NCBI RefSeq assembly: GCF_036408855.1
Contig: NZ_JAZGJQ010000003.1
Span: 62,001-126,000, forward strand
Length of the DNA: 64,000 bases
Direction of reading: 5' to 3'
From: Olsenella_K absiana
Lineage (GTDB): Bacteria > Actinomycetota > Coriobacteriia > Coriobacteriales > Atopobiaceae
The notes beneath the pieces were generated by a model. It saw only the letters and a program-made list of their open reading frames with translations, had not been told where the DNA came from and did no database searches. Each line of letters begins with the position of its first letter. Positions within the stretch are counted from its first letter, which is position 1. This document shows, one piece after another, positions 24,880-33,415 of this stretch. A program made the translations under genes and the position numbers.

Positions 24880-25794
24880 CTAGTCCTTCTCGTTCAGCCA
24901 TGCCTCGAGAAGTGCGAGGTAGCGTGGGGTGTCGTCGTAGTAGCACATGTGGCGGCAGTCGGCGAAGAGCTCCCAGCGAGCGTTAGGGATGCCGTCTGCG
25001 AGCTGCTTGGCGATGAGCGGCGTGCAGAGGTCCTCCTCGCCCGAGATGACGAGCGCCGGACAGGGAACCTCCCCCAGGCGGGCGGAGTAGTCGAAGTCGG
25101 CGAGCGTCCCGGTTGGCATGAGCTCGTTGTCTCCCCATGCCACGACGTAGGGCACGCGCCCGCCCGCGTGCGGACGGCGTACGCACTCCGGGTCGTCCTC
25201 GGTGAGAGGGCCGATGCAGAAGAGCTCCATGTAGTGCTCGATCGCCGCCGCGAAGTCCCTGCCGGAGAAGTCGCCGCGCGCCTCCGCGTCCAGGATGCAG
25301 CGCCGCTCGGCCTCGCTGAGGTAGCGCAGGCGCCTGTGCCCCTCGGCGCCCCAGAGCCGTGCGGACGCGGTCGTGCTGGAGAGCGTCACGGACGCGACGG
25401 CGCGCGGCCGGCGCTCGCACAGGTAGGCGATAGCCAGCATGCCGCCCCACGACTGCCCGAGCAGGTGGAAGCGGTCGAGGTCGAGGGCGCGCACGACGCC
25501 CTCGAGCTCCTCGAGCCAGGTCTTGGCGCGCCACAGCTCGGGGTGGTCGGCCATCGAGGGGTCCCAAGAGAGGCCACATCCAAGCTGGTCGTACATGACG
25601 AGCGCGCGTCCATCGCGGTCGGCGAGCGGGTCGAGAAGCTCCAGGTAGTTGTGGGAGGAGCCGGGCCCGCCATGGAGCAGCAGCAACGGCGGCTTGGGCA
25701 GGCCCGCCGCCGTCGACTGCGGGCGGTCGGGCTCGACCACGCGGCAGTACGTCCGGTAGCCGCGGAAGGGGACATAGGTCTCGCGTGTCTGCAT
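24880..25794 (-). CDS. pip: Proline iminopeptidase (alpha/beta hydrolase, peptidase S33)
   Basis: A 304-residue serine hydrolase. The oxyanion loop is LLLLHGGPGSSHNYLELLDPL, the nucleophile elbow LGQSWGGMLAIAYL (about residue 114), and the acid and His lie in VISGEEDLCTP and DCRHMCYYD. The pattern YDQLGCGLSW and the cap region identify the prolyl aminopeptidase/tricorn-factor family, which releases N-terminal proline from peptides. The ribosome site before the ATG at 25792-25794 is weak (GCGAGA). It follows thrH on the same strand by 38 bp, so it may be read from the thr transcript. Together with pepC it indicates peptide use. Confidence 0.88.
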   Translation of the reverse strand: MQTRETYVPFRGYRTYCRVVEPDRPQSTAAGLPKPPLLLLHGGPGSSHNYLELLDPLADRDGRALVMYDQLGCGLSWDPSMADHPELWRAKTWLEELEGVVRALDLDRFHLLGQSWGGMLAIAYLCERRPRAVASVTLSSTTASARLWGAEGHRRLRYLSEAERRCILDAEARGDFSGRDFAAAIEHYMELFCIGPLTEDDPECVRRPHAGGRVPYVVAWGDNELMPTGTLADFDYSARLGEVPCPALVISGEEDLCTPLIAKQLADGIPNARWELFADCRHMCYYDDTPRYLALLEAWLNEKD

Positions 25795-25832
25795 CGACGA
25801 TCTCGCTTTCCGTCCAGCCGCGTAGCAGGGTG

Positions 25833-26429
25833 CTAGTGCGCGTCCTCGAAGGCGCGCAGCAGCTCGTCGTAGGTCTCGAGCGCCGGCAGGTCGGGGTTGT
25901 CCCGCCTGATCTGCTCGGTCGTGCGGAAGAGGAAGCCCGCCTTGGAGGCGCGGATCATCGCCAGGTCGTTGTAGGAGTCGCCGGTCGCGATGGTCTGCAT
26001 GCCGGCGGACTGCAGCGCGCGCACCGTGGTCAGCTTCGAGTCGGGGCAGCGCATCCTCACCCCGGCCACCCTGCCGTCTCTGACCTCGAGCGAGTTGCAG
26101 AAGATCGTCGGCCAGCCGAGCTTGCGCATCAGCGGCCGCGCGAACTCCTCGAAGGTGTCGGAGATGATGACCGCCTGCATCTCGCTGCACAGCCGGTCGA
26201 GGAAGTCCCTTGCCCCGGGCAGCGGGTCGATAGTGTCGATGACGTCCTGGATCTCGCGGATCCCAAGCCCGTGCTCATCGAGCACGCGCATGCGGAAGTC
26301 CATGAGCTTGCCGTAGTCCGGCTCGTCGCGCGTGGTGCGCCTCAGCTCGTCTATGCCGGTCGCGTCGGCGAACGCGATCCAGATCTCCGGCACGAGAACG
26401 CCCTCAAGGTCCAGGCAGGCGATGTCCAT
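25833..26429 (-). CDS. thrH: Bifunctional phosphoserine phosphatase/homoserine phosphotransferase ThrH
   Basis: A 198-residue HAD-superfamily enzyme. It starts MDIACLDLEGVLVPEIWIAF, with the ThrH variation DLEG for the DxDG nucleophile motif. Motif II is VIISDTFEEF, and motif IV is ATGDSYNDLAMI. ThrH hydrolyses phosphoserine and can transfer the phosphate to homoserine, bypassing ThrB. The ATG at 26427-26429 follows AAGGA. It lies 49 bp after thrB on the same strand, so it is probably part of the thr operon. Having both ThrB and ThrH is redundant for homoserine phosphorylation; a serine-synthesis role is equally plausible. Confidence 0.92.
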   Translation of the reverse strand: MDIACLDLEGVLVPEIWIAFADATGIDELRRTTRDEPDYGKLMDFRMRVLDEHGLGIREIQDVIDTIDPLPGARDFLDRLCSEMQAVIISDTFEEFARPLMRKLGWPTIFCNSLEVRDGRVAGVRMRCPDSKLTTVRALQSAGMQTIATGDSYNDLAMIRASKAGFLFRTTEQIRRDNPDLPALETYDELLRAFEDAH

Positions 26430-26478
26430 GGTCGTCCTTCCTCGAGAGGCGCGTGTCCAGCACGCGCCTCGCTGTTTT

Positions 26479-27537
26479 CTACCGAGAAGATCGTGGGGCC
26501 GCGCCGGCCGCGGCACCCGCGGGCGCGGTCCCCGCGCCGGCTGCGGCACCGGTCCCCGCAGCGCCCGCGTCCGGACCTGCGACCTCGTACGTCGTGCCGC
26601 GGTCGTCCGCCCTGAGCACGCGCACCCAGAGCCCCTCCACGGCAGCCGTGGCGGCCGCGGCGACGTGGTCCGCGACCTCGTCGCCGTCGGCGATGGCGAG
26701 CATGGTCGCGCCGGAGCCGGAGATGACGAAGCCGCAGGCCCCGGCCGCGTAGGAGGTCGCTCGGAGTCGCTCGTAGTCCGCGATCAGCTGCGCTCGGTAG
26801 GGTTCGTGCAGGCGGTCGTGGCAGCAGCGCGATATCAGCGCCGCGTCGCCGCGCTCGAGCGCCTGCACCATGGCGACGCAGCGGCCCACCTGCCAGATTG
26901 CGGTCTGGGTGGGCACGGTCCGCGGCACGACCTTGCGCGCCTCGCTCGTGAGCACGCGGTAGGGGGGAGCCATGCAGACGAAGCGCAGGTTGGGCGCCAC
27001 GTTCCAGCGCAGGGCGCAGACGGAGCCGTCCTCGTCGACGAACGAGCTCACGAGCGCCCCCTTGATCGCCGGGGCGACGTTGTCCGGGTGGCCCTCGATC
27101 CGGGTCGCGACGTCGAGCGCCTCGTCGGCGTCGTAGCCGTGGCCGGAGAGGAGCTGCGCGGCCACGATGCCGGCCACGACGCAGGCCGAGCTCGAACCCA
27201 TGCCGCCGGAGGCGGGGATGGGGGAGTCGATCACGATCTCGAGCGGCCGTGCAGTCGCGCCGAGCTCGCGGCAGGCCGTGAGGTAGGAGGTCCACACGAG
27301 GTTGTCCGACCCGCGGAAGCGCTCGTCGCAGCCGAGTATCCGCAGCTCGGAGGCAGGCGAGAAGGAGAAGGACGCGAAGAGGTCGAGGGAGACGCCGAGG
27401 ACGTCGAACCCCACGCCCACGTTGGCCGAGGTCGCCGGCACCCGCACGCACACCCGCGCAGGCGGCTGAGGCCGCGCCGCGCCCGCGTCCTTATCCGCCA
27501 GCGGGGCGCCCTGTGCCGACGTCTGCCGGGCCGCCAT
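26479..27537 (-). CDS. thrB: Homoserine kinase
   Basis: A 352-residue GHMP kinase that makes O-phosphohomoserine. The GHMP ATP loop is PIPASGGMGSSSACVVAG, preceded by the N-terminal VRVPATSANVGVGFDVLG; motif 3 is GFVISGSGATMLAI. The first 25 residues are a polar tail, and the last 30 form an Ala/Gly/Pro-rich extension encoded by short G+C repeats, beyond the usual end of the family. The ATG at 27537 lies three bases after the thrC stop, so translation is coupled. Confidence 0.95.
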   Translation of the reverse strand: MAARQTSAQGAPLADKDAGAARPQPPARVCVRVPATSANVGVGFDVLGVSLDLFASFSFSPASELRILGCDERFRGSDNLVWTSYLTACRELGATARPLEIVIDSPIPASGGMGSSSACVVAGIVAAQLLSGHGYDADEALDVATRIEGHPDNVAPAIKGALVSSFVDEDGSVCALRWNVAPNLRFVCMAPPYRVLTSEARKVVPRTVPTQTAIWQVGRCVAMVQALERGDAALISRCCHDRLHEPYRAQLIADYERLRATSYAAGACGFVISGSGATMLAIADGDEVADHVAAAATAAVEGLWVRVLRADDRGTTYEVAGPDAGAAGTGAAAGAGTAPAGAAAGAAPRSSR

Positions 27538-27540
27538 GCG

Positions 27541-29031
27541 CTACGCGAAGACGCGCGCGCAGGCGGACTCCACGAAGGAGCCCATCATGTCGCGGTCGCA
27601 GACGTCGAGGTGGAGCTCGCGCGCGTCGCGCAGGCTGGAGAGCTGCCTGGGGGCGACGGTGCCGGTGAGGCGGGCGAGCTCGTCCATGCAGGTGAAGCCG
27701 TCGAGGTTGGAGGTGTCGCGCCCGAGGGCCGCGAGCACGTCGGAGGAGAACTTGTAGGGCGACGCCGTGGAGAGGCAGACGCGCTCGCGGCCCTCGCTGG
27801 GGCGTGCGTCGAGCACGCTCTTCGCGACGGCGGTGTGCGTGTCGATGAGGACGTGCTCGCCCTCCCAGGTGGAGCGGATGGTGGCGCGCGTCGCTTCGTC
27901 GTCGGCCCAGCCGCACGCGAAGGTCTCCTGCAGGCGGGCGAGGAGCTGGGGCGAGACGGTGTAGAGGCCCTTCTCGGCCAGGTCGGACATGTAGGAGGCC
28001 ACGAGCTCGACGTCGCCGTCGGACAGGTAGTACAGCAGGCGCTCCAGGTTGCTGGAGACGAGGATGTCCATGGAGGGGGAGATGGTCTTGTGGAAGGGGC
28101 GTCTGCGGTCGTAGGTGCCCGTGGTGATGAAGTCCGTCAGGACGTTGTTGGTGTTGGAGGCCACGATCAGCCTGCCGACCGGCAGCCCCAGGAGCTTTGC
28201 GTAGAAGCCCGCCAGGACGTCGCCGAAGTTGCCCGTGGGCACGCAGAAGTCGACCGCGTCGCCGGGCGCGATGGCGCCTGCGGCCGCGAGCCTGCCGTAG
28301 GCGTAGAGGTAGTAGGCGACCTGGGGCACGAGCCTGCCCACGTTGATCGAGTTGGCGCTGGAGAGGACCGTGCCGTTGGCGGCGAGCCGGGAGCGCAGGC
28401 CCTCGTCGGCGAAGATGCGCTTGACCTCGGTCTGCGCGTCGTCGAAGTTGCCGCGGATGCCGCAGACGGCGACGTTGGAGCCGCGCTGGGTGACCATCTG
28501 GAGGCGCTGGACGTCGGAGACCTTGCCGGCGGGGTAGAACACGGTGACGCCCGTGCCCTCTACGTCCGCGAAGCCCTCGAGCGCCGCCTTGCCGGTGTCA
28601 CCCGAGGTCGCGGTCACGATCATCACGTTCCTGCCGTCGCCGGCGCCCCTGCGCGCGACGCTCATGAGCTGTGGCAGCATCTGCAGCGCCACGTCCTTGA
28701 AGGCGCAGGTGGGCCCGTGGTAGAGCTCGAGCAGCCAGTCTGCGCCCAGGGGCGTGACGGGCGTGACCTCGGGGGTGTCGAAGTTGTCGCCATAGGCGGC
28801 CTCGACGCAGGCGGCCACCTCGCCGGCCGTGAAGTCGGGGAGGAGCGCGCCGAGCACCCGTCGGGCGACCTCGTGGTAGCCGGCCGAGGCGAGGCCCTCG
28901 AGGTCGAGTGCGGTCGTGGTGATGGCGTCGGAGACGTAGAGCCCACCGTCGGGGGCGATCCCGTTCAGGATTGCTTGCTTGCTTGTTACAGGATCGGTGC
29001 CGCTTCTCGTGCTGTGGTAAAAAGTGCTCAC
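27541..29031 (-). CDS. thrC: Threonine synthase
   Basis: A 496-residue PLP enzyme converting O-phosphohomoserine to threonine. It begins STFYHSTRSG and has GIAPDGGLYV, the PLP lysine in YHGPTCAFKDVALQML, the TATSGDTGKAALEGF phosphate loop and FCVPTGNFGDVLAGFYAKLLGLP. The length is that of the longer bacterial/yeast-type enzyme. The GTG at 29029-29031 was chosen because GAGGAG lies six bases upstream; an open frame continues further but lacks a ribosome site. It is the first gene of the minus-strand thrC-thrB-thrH group and is divergent from hom, with 115 bp between them. Confidence 0.95.
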   Translation of the reverse strand: MSTFYHSTRSGTDPVTSKQAILNGIAPDGGLYVSDAITTTALDLEGLASAGYHEVARRVLGALLPDFTAGEVAACVEAAYGDNFDTPEVTPVTPLGADWLLELYHGPTCAFKDVALQMLPQLMSVARRGAGDGRNVMIVTATSGDTGKAALEGFADVEGTGVTVFYPAGKVSDVQRLQMVTQRGSNVAVCGIRGNFDDAQTEVKRIFADEGLRSRLAANGTVLSSANSINVGRLVPQVAYYLYAYGRLAAAGAIAPGDAVDFCVPTGNFGDVLAGFYAKLLGLPVGRLIVASNTNNVLTDFITTGTYDRRRPFHKTISPSMDILVSSNLERLLYYLSDGDVELVASYMSDLAEKGLYTVSPQLLARLQETFACGWADDEATRATIRSTWEGEHVLIDTHTAVAKSVLDARPSEGRERVCLSTASPYKFSSDVLAALGRDTSNLDGFTCMDELARLTGTVAPRQLSSLRDARELHLDVCDRDMMGSFVESACARVFA

Positions 29032-29146
29032 TCTGCACTCCTCGCTGCTAGATGGACTTGCGCCATGCTCTTGCATCATAGGCGAAGACAGGGCCGTGGG
29101 ACAGGCTCGGGGATGCTGCGTCACACGTTAGAAAGATTGGAGAACG

Positions 29147-30280
29147 ATGAAGATAGCCGTTCTCGGGTATGGCACGGTGGGGCGAGGCGTCGTCACGATC
29201 GTCGAGGGCCGTGCTCGGGGAGTCGAGGTGGAGAAGATCCTCGACCTCCCCAAGAACTGCACCCAGCCCCGCATGACCCCCAACTACGACGAGATCGTGG
29301 ACGACCCGAGCATCGAGGTCGTCGTCGAGTGCATGGGCGGCCTCGAGCCCGCGCACACCTTCATCTGCCGCGCGCTCAGGGCGCACAAGTCCGTCGTCAC
29401 CTCCAACAAGGCCGTGGTCGCCGAGTTCTTCGACGAGTTCGCGGCCCTCGCGCTCGAGAACGGCGTGGGCCTGTTCATCGAGGCGTCCGTCGGAGGCGGC
29501 ATCCCCTGGATCGCGTCCATCGAGAAGGCCCGCCGCATCGACGAGATAAGCAGCTTCTCGGGCATCATGAACGGTACGACCAACTACATCATCGACTCGA
29601 TGGCGAAGGAGGGCCTGGACTTCGACATCGCGCTCGGCAAGGCGCAGGAGCTGGGCTACGCCGAGAGGGACCCCTCGGCCGACATCGACGGCGTGGACGT
29701 CCGCAACAAGACGATCATCTCGGCCAGCGTGGCGTTCGACGTGGCGTGCACCAAGGACCTGCCGGTCACCGGCATCCGCACGCTGACGAAGCGCGACATG
29801 CTGATGTTCGAGAACAAGGGGCTCCAGGTGAAGCTCTTCGGGCGCGGCGTGCAGCGCGACGGCAGCTACGCGGTCGCGGTCGAGCCGGTTGCCGTGCCGC
29901 GCGAGTCCATGGAGGCCGCGGTGCCCTCCAACTTCAACCTCGTGTCGCTCGAGGGCGCCACGGTGGGTCCGCTCAAGTTCTACGGCCAGGGGGCGGGGAG
30001 CCTGCCCACCGGCAACGCGATGGTCCAGGACGTGCTCGACGCGGCGGCGGGCAGGGTGCCGTGCTACGACTTCACGCGCGGGCTCGCCTACGACCCCTCG
30101 CTGCTCACCAGCAACTATGTATATAGGACGACGGTCGGCGCGCCGCGCGACGCAGAGTGGTACGCCTCGGGAGCCTGGATGCTCAAGCACCTGACTGCGG
30201 TGGAGGCGCGCGAGACCTTCTCGAAGGTCCTCGAGAAGGACCCCGCAGCGTTCATGGCCGCAATCGCCAAGGAGGCGTAA
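29147..30280 (+). CDS. hom: Homoserine dehydrogenase
   Basis: A 377-residue NAD(P)-dependent enzyme. The Rossmann motif is IAVLGYGTVGRGVV; catalytic-domain signatures are TSNKAVVAEF, EASVGGGIPWI and GIMNGTTNYIID, with AQELGYAERDPSADIDGVD. It ends after the catalytic domain and lacks the C-terminal ACT domain of longer Hom proteins, so threonine feedback must act elsewhere, for example on aspartate kinase. GGAG precedes the ATG at 29147. The lysC GTG begins two bases after its stop codon. Confidence 0.96.
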   Translation: MKIAVLGYGTVGRGVVTIVEGRARGVEVEKILDLPKNCTQPRMTPNYDEIVDDPSIEVVVECMGGLEPAHTFICRALRAHKSVVTSNKAVVAEFFDEFAALALENGVGLFIEASVGGGIPWIASIEKARRIDEISSFSGIMNGTTNYIIDSMAKEGLDFDIALGKAQELGYAERDPSADIDGVDVRNKTIISASVAFDVACTKDLPVTGIRTLTKRDMLMFENKGLQVKLFGRGVQRDGSYAVAVEPVAVPRESMEAAVPSNFNLVSLEGATVGPLKFYGQGAGSLPTGNAMVQDVLDAAAGRVPCYDFTRGLAYDPSLLTSNYVYRTTVGAPRDAEWYASGAWMLKHLTAVEARETFSKVLEKDPAAFMAAIAKEA

Positions 30281-30281
30281 C

Positions 30282-31628
30282 GTGATCAAGGTCGCAAAGT
30301 TCGGCGGCTCGAGCGTCTGCGACGCCGAGCAGTTCAAGAAGGTCAAGAAGATCGTGGAGGCCGACCCCGAGCGCAAGTTCGTGGTGGTCTCGGCGGCGGG
30401 CAGGAGGCGCCCGGGCGACAACAAGATCACCGACCTCCTCCTCTTGGTGAACGCCCACATCGAGTACCACGTTGACTGCACGACGCTGCTCGCCACCATC
30501 GAGGAGCGCTTCATGGACATCGCTCGCGAGCTCGGCCTCAAGTTCCCCGTGGCCGACGAGTTCGCGCGCTTCATCGAGAACATCAAGACCTACTCGCCCG
30601 AGTACGTCGTGTCGCGCGGCGAGTGGTTCACGGGCCAGCTCATGGCCGAGTACCTGGGGATCCCGTTCGTCGACGCGGCGGACGTGGTGGTCTTCCACCA
30701 CGACGGCAAGGTCGACATGCAGCGGACCCAGACCAAGATCCGCGAGGCGGTCGTGCGCAACGACGGCTCCTTCCTGCTCCCCGGCTTCTACGGTGCCACG
30801 GTCGACGGCGCGATCAAGCTCTTCCAGCGCGGCGGCGGCGACATCACGGGCGCCATCCTCGCGCGCTGCCTCGACGCCGGCCTCTACGAGAACTGGACGG
30901 ACGTCTCCGGCTTCCTTGCGGCCGACCCGCACATCGTGGAGAACCCCCGTGGCATCCACCGCATCACCTTCGAGGAGATGCGCGAGCTCTCCTACATGGG
31001 CGCCTCCGTCCTGCAGGAGGAGGCGATCTTCCCGGTCCGCGAGGTCAACATCCCCATCCAGATCAAGAACACCAACCAGCCCGACGACTCGGGCACGATC
31101 ATCCGCGAGAACGCCGGAGAGCACGCCCGCGAGCACCTCATCACCGGCATCGCCGGCAAGAAGGACTTCCTCGCCGTCCACGTGCAGAAGGCCCACATGT
31201 CCAACGAGGTCGGCACGGTCCGCAAGGCGCTCAGCATCTTCGAGCGCTACGGCGTCTCCATCGAGCACATCCCGACGGGCGTCGACTCCTTCGCGATCGT
31301 GGTCAACGGCAACGACGTCAAGGACACGATCTACTCGATCGTCGCGGACATCCAGCACGAGATCGGCCCGGACGTGGTGAAGGTGGTCGACGGGCTCGCG
31401 CTCATCTCGGTCGTCGGTCGCAACATGAGCAGGCGCGCCGGCACCTCGGGCATGATCTTCGGGGCGCTCGGCAAAGCGGGCATCAACATTCGCATGATCA
31501 CCCAGTCCTCGCAGGAGATCAGCATCATCCTGGGCGTCAACAACGCGGACTTCGAGCGCGCCATCAAGGTCATCTACGACACCTTCGGCTCCGCCGAGGT
31601 CGAGAGCGACGGGCGCCAGATCAACTAG
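30282..31628 (+). CDS. lysC: Aspartate kinase
   Basis: A 448-residue kinase for the first step of the aspartate family. It begins IKVAKFGGSSVCDAEQFKKV and has VVVSAAGRRRPGDNKITDLLL, RGGGDITGAILARCLDAGLYENWTDV in pattern and two C-terminal ACT regions (about 300-448; SNEVGTVRKALSIFERYGV, SGMIFGALGKAGINIRMITQSSQEISI). These suggest allosteric control by lysine or threonine. The GTG start follows GGAGG. It is directly coupled to hom and followed after 127 bp by asd. Confidence 0.95.
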   Translation: MIKVAKFGGSSVCDAEQFKKVKKIVEADPERKFVVVSAAGRRRPGDNKITDLLLLVNAHIEYHVDCTTLLATIEERFMDIARELGLKFPVADEFARFIENIKTYSPEYVVSRGEWFTGQLMAEYLGIPFVDAADVVVFHHDGKVDMQRTQTKIREAVVRNDGSFLLPGFYGATVDGAIKLFQRGGGDITGAILARCLDAGLYENWTDVSGFLAADPHIVENPRGIHRITFEEMRELSYMGASVLQEEAIFPVREVNIPIQIKNTNQPDDSGTIIRENAGEHAREHLITGIAGKKDFLAVHVQKAHMSNEVGTVRKALSIFERYGVSIEHIPTGVDSFAIVVNGNDVKDTIYSIVADIQHEIGPDVVKVVDGLALISVVGRNMSRRAGTSGMIFGALGKAGINIRMITQSSQEISIILGVNNADFERAIKVIYDTFGSAEVESDGRQIN

Positions 31629-31720
31629 CGAGCAGGTTACACGCGGGCGGTGCGCTGGCCGTACGCGGACTGCAAGCGAACCCCAAGGAGACAGGCCAGG
31701 GCCACAGGCCCGATTGGAGA

Positions 31721-31741
31721 GGCCCGGCCAGGCGCCGGGCC
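31721..31741 (+). promoter_or_regulatory. Hairpin abutting the Shine-Dalgarno of asd
   Basis: GGCCCGGC-N5-GCCGGGCC ends at the base before the ribosome site GGAGAGG. Similar hairpins abut the ribosome sites of the UDG-like gene and gdhA. Confidence 0.5.
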
Positions 31742-31755
31742 GGAGAGGCTTTCAT

Positions 31756-32769
31756 ATGAGCGATAAGACCGTTGCCATCCTGGGCGCCACGGGGGTCGTG
31801 GGCACCCAGATGCTGCGCTGCCTCGAGGAACGCGACTTCCCCGTAGGCAAGCTCGTCCCCCTCGCGAGCGCCCACTCCCTCGGCAGGACCGTGACCTTCC
31901 GCGGCGAGGAGGTGCCCGTCGTCGAGGCGGCGCCCGAGGCCTTCGAGGGCGTCGACATCGTCCTGGGTGCCGCAGGCGACGACGTCGCCAAGGTCCTTCT
32001 CCCCGAGGCTGCCGCGCGTGGCGCCGTCGTCGTCGACAACTCGCACGCTTTCAGGCTCGACCCCGAGGTGCCGCTCGTGATCCCCGAGATCAACGCCGGC
32101 GACATCGCCGATCACCCCAAGAACATCATCGCGAACCCCAACTGCGCGACCATCATCGGCCTGGTCCCCACCTGGCCCCTGCACGAGGTCGCTGGTGTGC
32201 GTCGCCTGATCGTCTCCACCTACCAGGCCGCCTCCGGCGCGGGCATGCCGGGCCTGCGCGAGCTCGAGCGCGAGATGGGCGTCGTCGCCAATGGCGGCGA
32301 GATGGGCGACACCGCGCCCTTCGCCTACCAGCTCGCTGCCAACCTCATCCCGCAGATCGGTGGCTTCAAGGAGGAGGCCTACACCTCCGAGGAGCTAAAG
32401 ATGCAGAACGAGGGTCGCAAGATCATGCACCTTCCGGATCTGCGCGTGAACTGCACCTGCGTGCGCGTCCCGGTCATGCGCTCGCACTCCGAGTCCATCA
32501 CCGTCGAGTTCGAGCGTCCGATCACGCCCGACGAGGCGCGGACCGCCCTTGCGGCCGCCCCTGGCGTCAAGGTCGTGGACGACCCAGCAAACCTGCGCTA
32601 CCCCATGCCGCTCGAGACGAGCGACCAGGACCTCGTGTACGTCGGCCGCGTCCGTCGCGACCTCTCCGCGCCCGACGGAGTGAGCTCGCTCACGTTCTGG
32701 TGCTGCGGCGACCAGATCAGGAAGGGTGCTGCCACCAACGCCGTGCAGATTGCCGAGTACCTGGTCTAG
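31756..32769 (+). CDS. asd: Aspartate-semialdehyde dehydrogenase
   Basis: A 337-residue enzyme. The NADP loop is VAILGATGVVGTQML, the catalytic Cys lies in IANPNCATIIGLVPTWPL, and the active-site His is in VNCTCVRVPVMRSHSESITVEF. Substrate residues VVDNSHAFRL and VSTYQAASGAGMPG are in place. The ATG at 31756 follows GGAGAGG. It completes the set lysC, asd, hom, thrB and thrC. The duplicated intergenic element lies immediately downstream. Confidence 0.96.
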   Translation: MSDKTVAILGATGVVGTQMLRCLEERDFPVGKLVPLASAHSLGRTVTFRGEEVPVVEAAPEAFEGVDIVLGAAGDDVAKVLLPEAAARGAVVVDNSHAFRLDPEVPLVIPEINAGDIADHPKNIIANPNCATIIGLVPTWPLHEVAGVRRLIVSTYQAASGAGMPGLRELEREMGVVANGGEMGDTAPFAYQLAANLIPQIGGFKEEAYTSEELKMQNEGRKIMHLPDLRVNCTCVRVPVMRSHSESITVEFERPITPDEARTALAAAPGVKVVDDPANLRYPMPLETSDQDLVYVGRVRRDLSAPDGVSSLTFWCCGDQIRKGAATNAVQIAEYLV

Positions 32770-32788
32770 CCGGGGACGCGCCGCTGCG

Positions 32789-32999
32789 TGCGCTGCGCTC
32801 GACGGGTCGTCGTGATTTCCACGCGCGATCGGTGCAATAGGCCGGGTTATGGACGGGTCGGCAGGGGCTAACTTTGCTCCCTGCCGACCCGTCATCGCGT
32901 TTGCCCAGGATTTGGATGCGCCTGGCGCCTTGGACCGGTGCCTGGAGGCACCTGAAGCGCCCACGACCCGTCCCTAAGTGGCGAAGATGCACAGGGCTG
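32789..32999. repeat. Duplicated structured intergenic element, copy 1
   Basis: A 211-bp element. It contains a 15-bp perfect stem (GACGGGTCGGCAGGG, 32852-32866, pairing with 32879-32893) with a 12-base loop, and a nested hairpin GGCGC...GGTGCC-TGGA-GGCACC...GCGCC. It has no recognisable coding content. Confidence 0.85.
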
Positions 33000-33050
33000 G
33001 GGCTGCTGGCGCGGCGCCGTGAGCGCTGTCGTGGTGGGCGACGCAAAGGG

Positions 33051-33272
33051 TGCGCTGCGCTCGACGGGGTCGTCGAGATTTCCACGCGCGATCGGTGCAA
33101 TAGGCCGGGTTATGGACGGGTCGGCAGGGGCTAACTTTGCTCCCTGCCGACCCGTCATCGCGTTTGCCCAGGATTTGGATGCGCCACAGCCTGGGTAGCG
33201 CCTTGGACCGGTGCCTGGAGGCACCTGAAGCGCCCACGACCCGTCCCTAAGTGGCGAAGATGCACAGGGCTG
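33051..33272. repeat. Duplicated structured intergenic element, copy 2
   Basis: A 222-bp near-identical copy in direct orientation, 262 bp start to start from copy 1. It differs by a few substitutions and a short insertion (CACAGCCTGGGTA region, near 33185) between the two stem-loops. Both stems are preserved. Confidence 0.85.
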
Positions 33273-33338
33273 TCCCCAGGACTGCATCGCAGGCCCCTAC
33301 GGTGCCTGGTCGCGTCGTCAGGGGGTGGCAGCAGGCAC

Positions 33339-33393
33339 CAGACGCGCCGCGGGGTCAGACGCGCCGCGGCGCCAGGCGCCAGACGCGCCGCGG
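33339..33393. repeat. Three copies of a 14-bp G+C repeat
   Basis: CAGACGCGCCGCGG occurs at 33339, 33356 and 33380, just beyond the end of the ABC ATPase gene. Confidence 0.7.
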
Positions 33394-33415
33394 GGCTCCG
33401 CCTGTGCCGTGAGCC

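Larger units (their letters stand above)
32770..33415. other. 646-bp non-coding spacer between asd and the ABC transporter genes
   Basis: The flanking genes converge. The spacer is made almost entirely of two near-identical structured copies (32789-32999 and 33051-33272) and a short G+C repeat cluster (33339-33393). Open frames in it are products of the repeats and have no ribosome sites. Confidence 0.7.

Noticed and set aside
32790..33290. Minus-strand open frames (about 80-190 codons) in the duplicated element downstream of asd
   Set aside because: The same peptide appears twice only because the DNA is duplicated; there is no ribosome site and the palindromes dictate the codons.
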